Shown: one piece after another, positions 14,501 to 20,847 of the stretch
Numbering within the stretch: position 1 is the first letter of the stretch
How the letters are laid out: the number at the start of each line of letters is the position of its first letter
IMG/VR virus record: IMGVR_UViG_3300042197_000433
Coordinates: 1 to 29,246 of that record
Length of the DNA: 29,246 nt
Direction: 5' to 3' (one strand)
Source: a virus
Program-made: the position numbers and the translations under genes
Notes under the pieces: model-generated
The model's database searches: none
Told to the model about the DNA's origin: nothing
The model's input: the letters and a program-made list of their open reading frames with translations, nothing else

Positions 14501-17500
14501 GGTCGCCGCTGCCGAAGCCGAACGTCTCGGCGACTAGGTCCGGCGCCACGCCATCCTCGGCGAGCATGCCGTACTTGCCGTACCCCAGCCGCTCAAACTG
14601 CGGGCGAGTCACGGGGACCGCCATGCCCGTGGCGCGGATCGGTCCGACAGCCTCCTCGCTCGGCATGCCGGCGTAGATCGCCTTCACCTGCTTGATGTCC
14701 AGGCGGTGCGGACCCTCCATCTCAACCTCGGCGCCGTCCGCGTCGATGAACTTCCCCGTCCGCAGGTAGGTCATGGCGCGGTACACGGGTTCGACGCGCA
14801 CGGCGGCGGCGACCTCGGCGGCGACTTCCTTGCGCTTGGCGTCGTGCTTCTTCTGCATGTCGCGCAGGATGCGACTGCGGGCGTTCCCCAGCCATTGAAG
14901 CTGGCGCATGCTCGCCTTGTTCATGTCCGTGATCGACGCCTCGATGGCCTCCTGCTGCATCGCCTGATACGCGGCCCACTCGGCATCGTCCATGCCGCTC
15001 TGTTCCTGCGTCTGGAACTGCGGCTTCATCTCGTTGATCGCGGCCTGCCGCTTGATCTGCTCGTCGGTCGCGAGCATGCGGTCCATGACCTGGCGCACTT
15101 CGCCCGTCAGGATCGGCAAGTCCTCCCCGAACTCGCGGCGGTAGATCGCGTTCAGGTCATCGCGGATGGACTTGTACACCCGCAGCATAAATGCACGCAG
15201 GCGCTCAAACACCGGGACGAGTTCTGCGCTCGGAGCCTTGCCCTCGAAGGCATAGATTTCCGCGTTGTAGGTCAGCGCCTCGTGGTGCTTGCGCTTCTGG
15301 TCGAGCGTCATCGCATTCCAGTTGGCAAGCCGCTCGGCAGGAGTATTGCCTTCAATCTTGAACCACTTCAGCAACAAATCAAGGTCATTGAGTTGACGTT
15401 CGGAAGCGCGGCCGGACACAGCCGCCTCCGTGTACATGTGCAGGAAGAAGTGGACTAACTCGTGCCAGAGCGTCGTGCGGTCGGATGAACTATTGAGCAA
15501 AATTGCTAGTCGGCTAGGGTCGAACCCACCGCGAGGTCCGGGCGCGGCCGTCAGCGCCTTGGCGTCGATGGCGCCGACCTCGCGCTCCAGCGCGGAGTAG
15601 AAGCCTGGGGCGACGGGCGCCTGCTCAAGCGCAGCGGCATTTGTTGATACTGCTGGGTTTGCAATGTTTGCCGCAATTTGTGAATCAATTTTCTCTGACA
15701 AGATTTGGCTGTATGACTGCGTTGCACTATCCATTCCAACTTCGGAGAACGTCAATTCGTTGCCAAAAAACTCGCGTGACAACTGTTGCGCCAACCGTGC
15801 ATCTGCTTCGGTTGCTCCGTGCATCACGATTTGGTCGGAAATGCTGCTTCCCTGATCCAAGTCTTGAATTGTCTTGATGTCTCCGTTATAGCCGCGAGAT
15901 TGCAGAAGTTCCATAAATTGCGTGACCCGATCAGGCGTCAATGTCACGTATGGATTTGAGAATCCGGCATAGGCTTTGTAGGTATTCCCGGTGATGTTTG
16001 CGCCGGAATTGACTTTGAAATACAACCACGTGTCACTATTTGCAGTTCCGCTACGAATGCGAATGCCATTGGCAATTTGCTTGCTGCTAGCGGCATCTCT
16101 TTTGATTTGTTGCGCAAATGAAGAAAATGCAGCGTCTGCTTGTTGCTGCTGTGGTGTTGCAGCCGCACGCATGGACTTTCTCAATGCCTGATACTCCGCC
16201 ATCGACGTTGCATTTCGCAGCGTTGTAGCCATGCGAAGTTGATCGTCATTTATGCGGAATCCATTATCAATGGCAAACTGAACATATTCCTCTCGTGTCA
16301 AGTTTGCCAAATTGACGCCCTGTTTCTTTGCAACACTTGCCAAACCCCATTGGGCATTCCATCCAAACAACTGGGCGTTTGTTGAATAGTCAGGCGGGCG
16401 CAATACTGCCGGCGCCGCTGCCATTGGCGCCATCTCGCCAATGATTTTTTCAATGCCGCGCACACCCTGCTGCGCCTGAAATTGCGCTGGCGTGATGTTC
16501 TGCCCAGCCGCCTGCGTCACAACAAATGCTTGGTACAAAGAAGCTGCGACATCCGCGGTATCGCTGTCCTGCCCAGCTTCCATTGCCTGCCGCCGAATGT
16601 CATTGTAAATATTACGAGCCTCGGCCACGAACGCGCCGTCCGATTCCTGCTTCTGTGCAAGGATCTGCCGAGCAGATTCTATTTCCTCGGATTTGTTTTG
16701 ATTCCAAGCAGCGGTTTCTGCTTGGCTCCATCCATTTGCAATGATGCGAACATGCGGAAGAAAAGCGTCCCCAAGCTTGGTACCTGCAAGTTTCGCGCCA
16801 AACGTGGCAGTCGGAAGCGTCAAATCAGATCGTTTTCCCTCTGCGATTTCAGCCAATTGCTGCCGAATATTCGGGACAATGTCTTCCAGTTGGTTTACGG
16901 GAACACCGCTCTGCTGCAAAATTGACGTTGCAACATCACCACGAATGTAAGTCGTTGTGATGTCTTCGCCGTTTTTGCTGGCTTCTTCAGCCTGCGCTGC
17001 TAGCAAGCGTTCGTATCCAACCGGGTTCCGATTGGCGTACTTGCTTTCTTTGCGGTTGGCTGCAAGATCCTCAAACACCTTCGTCTGCCGTTCGGTGTTC
17101 GAGGCTCGGCGCAAGTCGATCAGCAGGTTCGCGCCGGGGCCGACGCCACCGAGGATTGCCGAGCCTGCCGCTCCGTACAACGTCGATTCGATCACGCGCA
17201 TGAAGCCTTCGCGCATGGTCAACTCGCTGTCGATGCCGGACGCGGCCAGCGCGATTTCCTCAGCGAGCATGTCGGAGATTGCCTGCGTTCCTTCCTCAAA
17301 CGCCTCGCCGCCGACCTGCAACCCGTACGCCTTGACGAACTCCTTCGCGGCCTGCTGGAGCGTCGGGCGCGTCAGCGCCTCCGACAACGTCTCTGCCATG
17401 ACTCGCTTGGCAAGCGCCTGCACTGGCATGGCCGCGATCTTGCCGCCGACCACCTCCACAAGGCCACCGATGAAACCACCCGCAATAGCCGCCGGAATGG

Positions 17501-18371
17501 CAACATCGTCCGACACGCCATCCTCTTTCAACGTGGCGTAAAGATAGCCAGACATCATCGTTCCGGTGGTCTTCAGGATTCCGGCAGCCAACCCGAGGCC
17601 ACCGCCGAGCGCCGTGCCGACGCCGGGAATGACGCTTCCGATGGCAGCACCGCCGGCCGAGAATGCCCCGATTTCCTTGAGGTTCGCCGCATACTGGCCG
17701 ATCATCTCGGCACCAGTGCCAACCACGCCACCGCGCCCGAGCGACTGAATCTCCTTCGTGAGATTCTCAATGTCCTCGCGTTCCTTCGGGGTCGGGTAAC
17801 GCACCATCCCCATCGCCTTCATCTCGCCGAGTTCCACCTGCTTCTTGCCGCGCTGGTAGCCACGCGACACGGCGTCGAACAGGGCGGGCGCACCACGCGC
17901 CTGGATCATCGCCGCCTCGAGCAGGAGCGGCTTGACCATTTCTAGCACACCAAGGTCATCGTGCGCCGTCTCGGCAAACTGGCGGCTCTCAAGATAGTTC
18001 GCGAGGATCGGGTCGGTGCGCGAGTAGTCCTTGGCGCGCAGGTCCATGAGGTACGCCTGCTGCTCCGCACGCGCCATGTCTGCGCGGGCGATCTCCGGCC
18101 CAATCCCGATGCGCTGCCCAAGCTGCTCCGCTCGAGCCGCCTCGTCGGGATTCACCGAGCGCGCCCCGAGCACGGCCGCATTCAGGCTTTCGCGCTGCCG
18201 TGTCGCAATCTGCATCGCGATGGGATCAACCTCGGGCGCCTCCTGCATGGTCGGCTGCGCGGACGGAACGGATGCCCGTGCCGCGATTTCCGCGGCGATG
18301 GGGTCAACATCCGGTCCGGCCTGCGACGGTGCGAAGCGGGCCATGCGCTCGTTGATGTCTTGTTCGATCAC
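11514..18371 (-). CDS. Giant polyvalent/ejection-type virion protein with zincin motif, about 2285 aa
   Basis: It lies in the place of T7 gp16, after gp14- and gp15-like genes, and probably enters the host with the DNA. Visible parts: helical N-terminus; glycine-rich hydrophobic segments around 225-315 (FSAGGAAIGSVIPGVGTALGG, IAGGFIGGLVEVVGG) that may cross membranes; a low-GC region (about 427-910); a zincin motif HELVHFFLH (His970, Glu971, His974) with Glu1038 in NAEIYAFEG as possible third ligand; long coiled coils (about 1130-1600); GGYYPIKY (about 1815); and a C-terminal part (about 1990-2200, WLAGYQKALDAG, FTVFYSYMNTVYN) that I associate with the LPD38 domain of polyvalent phage proteins. 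No lysozyme-type motif was seen. The start is taken as GTG at 18371, which overlaps the upstream stop as GTGA with GAAGGG upstream; a GTG at 18398 and an ATG at 18344 are alternatives. Confidence 0.88.
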   Translation of the reverse strand: MIEQDINERMARFAPSQAGPDVDPIAAEIAARASVPSAQPTMQEAPEVDPIAMQIATRQRESLNAAVLGARSVNPDEAARAEQLGQRIGIGPEIARADMARAEQQAYLMDLRAKDYSRTDPILANYLESRQFAETAHDDLGVLEMVKPLLLEAAMIQARGAPALFDAVSRGYQRGKKQVELGEMKAMGMVRYPTPKEREDIENLTKEIQSLGRGGVVGTGAEMIGQYAANLKEIGAFSAGGAAIGSVIPGVGTALGGGLGLAAGILKTTGTMMSGYLYATLKEDGVSDDVAIPAAIAGGFIGGLVEVVGGKIAAMPVQALAKRVMAETLSEALTRPTLQQAAKEFVKAYGLQVGGEAFEEGTQAISDMLAEEIALAASGIDSELTMREGFMRVIESTLYGAAGSAILGGVGPGANLLIDLRRASNTERQTKVFEDLAANRKESKYANRNPVGYERLLAAQAEEASKNGEDITTTYIRGDVATSILQQSGVPVNQLEDIVPNIRQQLAEIAEGKRSDLTLPTATFGAKLAGTKLGDAFLPHVRIIANGWSQAETAAWNQNKSEEIESARQILAQKQESDGAFVAEARNIYNDIRRQAMEAGQDSDTADVAASLYQAFVVTQAAGQNITPAQFQAQQGVRGIEKIIGEMAPMAAAPAVLRPPDYSTNAQLFGWNAQWGLASVAKKQGVNLANLTREEYVQFAIDNGFRINDDQLRMATTLRNATSMAEYQALRKSMRAAATPQQQQADAAFSSFAQQIKRDAASSKQIANGIRIRSGTANSDTWLYFKVNSGANITGNTYKAYAGFSNPYVTLTPDRVTQFMELLQSRGYNGDIKTIQDLDQGSSISDQIVMHGATEADARLAQQLSREFFGNELTFSEVGMDSATQSYSQILSEKIDSQIAANIANPAVSTNAAALEQAPVAPGFYSALEREVGAIDAKALTAAPGPRGGFDPSRLAILLNSSSDRTTLWHELVHFFLHMYTEAAVSGRASERQLNDLDLLLKWFKIEGNTPAERLANWNAMTLDQKRKHHEALTYNAEIYAFEGKAPSAELVPVFERLRAFMLRVYKSIRDDLNAIYRREFGEDLPILTGEVRQVMDRMLATDEQIKRQAAINEMKPQFQTQEQSGMDDAEWAAYQAMQQEAIEASITDMNKASMRQLQWLGNARSRILRDMQKKHDAKRKEVAAEVAAAVRVEPVYRAMTYLRTGKFIDADGAEVEMEGPHRLDIKQVKAIYAGMPSEEAVGPIRATGMAVPVTRPQFERLGYGKYGMLAEDGVAPDLVAETFGFGSGDQMIRALLKAKPMKEAVAERTDAEMLRRYGDMNTPEAQEAEVQKALHNEARARFVAVELRHIARATEPVRVMLEAAKQVARELIAGMTLRDVRPGDFVAAEARAARDASRVGATIDPEAIGRAAETRALNEALEAGTDPAEAMAAAMEKGAEAARKAQERSDALKAQYGADPQQALIRAKRAQLYQNQLAAEALRVREEVAKQVKYLRRILRDTNVKAMGAQAADQIAALLERFEVAPVSLKRLDERKALAAWLAEQEAAGLVPDIAPEVADEARRVNYQQLTVAEFRDLVDAIRQIEFIGKNERKVQLAAERAAYKEKRDEIVTRIRAVGRLRGVKFDPRSPLTNIGRSAAALRGFAAQHLKAASVARILDGGEDDGPLWTFAIRSANAAVDMETRMRAEASAKLAEILAPVFKLGNMGGKGVFFPTINRSLNREARIAIAMNVGNDGNRQRLLDGEGWTMEQIQPILESLTEAEWKAVQQVWDYIDTYRPLIAEKERRLYGKEPEWVKATPFTTRTADGREVRLEGGYYPIKYDPIASDRVATVDEAAEAKRALDGAYTAATTRRSFVKSRVREVVGRPLLYTLDAAFGGVNDVIHDLAWHEWLIQTQRLLRDPEFANAVRETRGPEYLKQLRDWAKDNAAGERKVGVAGEAALSWLRQGISASGLGFNVVSAAMQVTGFNQSIVRLGAKYVGRGVAQFAASPIDTARMVADKSSFMAERGRTQFREINEIRNRVRGQTEVARRVTSGTYFLMMNMQRTVDIPTWLAGYQKALDAGKDDATAVALADQAVRDTQGSGLISDLSAIERGGPMMKLFTVFYSYMNTVYNMTAVQTMTARSKGKLAADYAMLLVVPVVLGQAIKNAIQPDAGDDELDPEALARKLAAEELSFLMGTMVIVREFGGAAQLLTGAEGVRMGYGGPAGLRAVGEVYGLATQAGQLEFDRAFRRSAINTLGAFTGLPSAQINRTIDGIEAIMEGEVEGVGAVVAPLTGVRR
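15640..17090. other. Low-GC island inside the giant virion gene
   Basis: Sample 60-base rows at 16081 and 16261 count 27 and 26 G/C (43-45%), against 38 (63%) at 13201. Codons here use many A/T third positions, unlike the flanks. The island encodes residues about 427-910, in frame with both sides, and ends just before the HExxH motif. It includes a segment (about residues 755-885, with LYFKV, NPYVTLTP, GDIKTIQ, SDQIVMHG, FFGNELTF) that forms a distinct alpha/beta domain. In-frame replacement or insertion by transfer is the simplest reading. Confidence 0.75.
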
Positions 18372-20119
18372 TTTGGCTTGCCCTTCAGCGTCCACCACTC
18401 AACGATCTGCGCCTCGGTCGGATTGGCGATTCCTGCCTTTTTCAGCGCATCGGTTCCGGCGCGGTACTGGAGAACAGGGACTTCCTCATCCAGCACTTCG
18501 TAGTACGACTGCCCGAGTTCTTCACTCGTCATCACGGCCACGGGCCTCTTTGGATCCTTGCCCCATGCCGTCGTGTACGCCTGGTCAACGATCATCTCGC
18601 GAATGACTTCGCGCTTCTCTTCGGGCCGCAGCGTCCTTCCCACCTGGCGCTGCAAGGCATCAATGCGCTGTTCAATGTTCGACCGCAGGATGAGCGATCC
18701 ACGCGCCGCATCCTTGTCCTTGCCCGGGTCCGCATACGAATCCATGCCGTAGTCAAACAGCATGCGGCTGACCTCGCTCGCGTCGATTGTCGCCGACAGG
18801 ATACGGTCGGGCTTGTTGAGCTCGGCCGTCAGCTTCACGCGCAGTTCCGGCGTGATCCGCGCCCAGTTCTCGCGCAGCCATTCCCTGTTCAGGGCGGCCG
18901 GGTTCTCGGCGAGCTCAAGGAGGATCGCCGGCTCGTCTCGGTCCACCTGCGCCCGCATGAACCGTGCGCGGTCCTTCTGGTCAAGGTTGCCCCACTGGTC
19001 GGCGGGAAGATCCTGCCACCTGTTGCCGGGGATGACCAGGTAGTTCTCGACGCCGTCGAGCAGGTTGCCGTACTCCTGCGCGTCCATCGCACGGCGGTTC
19101 GCGTCGTTCTGCCGCAGCGTCGATTGCACGGCGCGGCGGACCTCGACGTCCTTGATCAGCAGGTCGGCGCGGTCGAGCTGCTCGCGCAGCGTCTCCGGCG
19201 GCTTGCCCTCGGCCTCCGGGTCGATGGGGTATGCGTCCGGGTCGCTGATGCTCTCGGCCTTCCCGGTCGCGGCGATGCTCGTCGCCAGCTCGTCAACGAC
19301 CGTCCGCATCCTGTTCGCGTCGATGCTCGCCTGCAGCTTCTCGCGCACGGCGGGGTCCACGTTGGCCGACATGCCATCCAGGAACTCGCTCGCCGCGCCG
19401 TACTGCCTCTCCGACTGCATCTGCTGCACGACCCCGGCGGCGACCTTGTCGTAGACCTGTCGCTCCATGAGCTTCGCCTGCGCGCTGTCGGCCGGCAGGC
19501 CGGCGAGCCTCGCGGCGTTCCGCACCTCGGTGAGGGCGATGCCGAGGTTGACGTGGAACGGGCCGGCGGGGCGTCCCTGCTCGTCGCGCATGTTCCGGGC
19601 CGGGGCCGCCTGGATCGCGAGGTCGGAGTAGGTTGTGGCGCGTGCCTCGCTCTCGTTGCGTGCGAACCGCACGGCCTCGGTGTTGCGGTGCGCGAGCATC
19701 CGCGCCTCGAACTGCGCCATGTTCCGGGCCAGCACGGGCGCGAACATCCGGCGCTGCGTGTCGTTCTGCAGGCGGTCCATCGCCGCCTCGCCGCCCTGCG
19801 ACAGCTTGCTTATCGCGTCCGCGAACCCGACCTCCGCGTCCTTGCCCTGCGTTGACAGGTACCCGGTGGCCGCCTCCTGCATGGCGCGGTTGGCGAGGTT
19901 GTCGCTTTCCTTGGCGAACGCCTCGTCGATGTCATCCTGGATAGCGGAGCCGACGCGGAACGCCTGCAGGCCGGCCTCGAGCGTGGCGCGCCCGAACTGC
20001 TCCTGCTGCCTCGCGGCGAGGTTCTCGGCGGGCTGCACGCCCGGTGCGGCGAACTGGCCGATGGGCTCTCCCGGTGCCGGGGCGACCTGCGGGACGAAGG
20101 TGGTCGGGACGGTCGGCAT
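18368..20119 (-). CDS. Internal virion core protein, T7 gp15-like position, 583 aa
   Basis: The start ATG lies 1 bp after the stop of the gp14-like gene. The N-terminus (PTTFVPQVAPAPGEPIGQFAAPGVQPAENLAARQ) is a Pro/Ala-rich segment seen in podovirus core proteins, followed by a long all-helical body rich in Gln, Arg, Glu (LEAGLQAFRVGSAIQDDIDEAFAKE, FEARMLAHRNTEAVRFARNESEARA), a Pro/Glu-rich break near residue 290 and more helices. No catalytic motif, no TM span. In T7-like ejection systems the second core protein forms part of the periplasmic channel. Its last codons overlap the giant protein by GTGA. Identity rests on position, length and composition, since these proteins diverge fast. Confidence 0.82.
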   Translation of the reverse strand: MPTVPTTFVPQVAPAPGEPIGQFAAPGVQPAENLAARQQEQFGRATLEAGLQAFRVGSAIQDDIDEAFAKESDNLANRAMQEAATGYLSTQGKDAEVGFADAISKLSQGGEAAMDRLQNDTQRRMFAPVLARNMAQFEARMLAHRNTEAVRFARNESEARATTYSDLAIQAAPARNMRDEQGRPAGPFHVNLGIALTEVRNAARLAGLPADSAQAKLMERQVYDKVAAGVVQQMQSERQYGAASEFLDGMSANVDPAVREKLQASIDANRMRTVVDELATSIAATGKAESISDPDAYPIDPEAEGKPPETLREQLDRADLLIKDVEVRRAVQSTLRQNDANRRAMDAQEYGNLLDGVENYLVIPGNRWQDLPADQWGNLDQKDRARFMRAQVDRDEPAILLELAENPAALNREWLRENWARITPELRVKLTAELNKPDRILSATIDASEVSRMLFDYGMDSYADPGKDKDAARGSLILRSNIEQRIDALQRQVGRTLRPEEKREVIREMIVDQAYTTAWGKDPKRPVAVMTSEELGQSYYEVLDEEVPVLQYRAGTDALKKAGIANPTEAQIVEWWTLKGKPK

Positions 20120-20120
20120 G

Positions 20121-20846
20121 TCACATCCTCCGTGTCGAGACGCCGCCGAGGAGCTCCTCGATGCGGCGGTTGCGCGCCCACGCCAGGCCGATGTCGGAGG
20201 CGCTCGTCAGCAGGCTCGTCCCGAGCGACAGGCCGGGGGAGATCGTCTGCGAGGTCGCCTGCAGGTTCTGCGCGGAGATGTCGGACATCAGCGCCTGCGT
20301 CCCGACGTTGAACGCCTGCAGCTTGGCGGCCTCCTGCGCCCGCACCGTGGCGGCGCTCATCGACAGGCGGTCGATCTCCTTGGTGACGTCCATGCTGCCG
20401 ATGATCTCGGCGGCCGTTCCCTGCCCGAGCGTGGCCCCGCGGCCCGCGAGCGCGGCGCGTGCGCCGGCGCGTGCCTGACCGGCGCCCATCGTGTAGCGGC
20501 CGATCCGCTGCTGGCCCTCGCGACCGATCTCGACCACGGCCGCCCGTGCCGCCCGCTCGTTGATCCGGCCCATCTGCGCCGCGAAACGCAGGTTCTGCGC
20601 CTGCATCTGCATGGCGTTCTTCTGGCTCTCGGCCTGGTAGTACGCGCCCACCGCCGAGTTCACGGCCCCCATGATCGCCATGACCGGGGCGATGGTCAGC
20701 AGCCCGGTCGCCAGCTGCGACCCGAAGTCCGGCGTGGCAGCGCCTGTCGGCGCGTAGGACTGCCCGCTGACCATGAAGTTGCCGCCCCCGCTGGGGGTCA
20801 GGTACGTGCCGGGTGACGCGGAGAACGGTGGGATCACGACTGCCAT
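20121..20846 (-). CDS. Internal virion protein, T7 gp14-like position, 241 aa
   Basis: ATG is 1 bp after the stop of the nozzle gene. The protein has a low-complexity N-terminus (SASPGTYLTPSGGG), one hydrophobic stretch (ATGLLTIAPVMAIMGAVNSAVGAYY, about 46-70) and a long Ala/Gln/Arg coiled coil (AESQKNAMQMQAQNLRFAAQMGRINERAARAAVVEIG). This is the familiar layout of the small ejection protein of T7-like podoviruses, which forms a pore in the outer membrane. The GRGATLGQGTAAEIIGSMD motif (about 130-150) is frequent in phage homologues. It precedes the gp15-like gene in the expected order. Confidence 0.85.
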   Translation of the reverse strand: MAVVIPPFSASPGTYLTPSGGGNFMVSGQSYAPTGAATPDFGSQLATGLLTIAPVMAIMGAVNSAVGAYYQAESQKNAMQMQAQNLRFAAQMGRINERAARAAVVEIGREGQQRIGRYTMGAGQARAGARAALAGRGATLGQGTAAEIIGSMDVTKEIDRLSMSAATVRAQEAAKLQAFNVGTQALMSDISAQNLQATSQTISPGLSLGTSLLTSASDIGLAWARNRRIEELLGGVSTRRM

Positions 20847-20847
20847 G

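Noticed and set aside
12711-14537. Long + strand open frame of 608 codons opposite the giant gene
   Set aside because: It is a mirror of GC-rich codons of the real minus-strand gene, with Gly/Arg/Leu/His-rich, low-variety sequence and no family pattern.
20440-20500. GGCGCGTGCC copies within the gp14-like gene, like the leader hairpin core
   Set aside because: They arise from Ala/Arg codons in a coding region and lack the pairing arms and promoter context.
19635-20816. + strand open frame of 393 codons across the gp14/gp15-like genes
   Set aside because: It crosses two real genes in antisense and has shadow composition.
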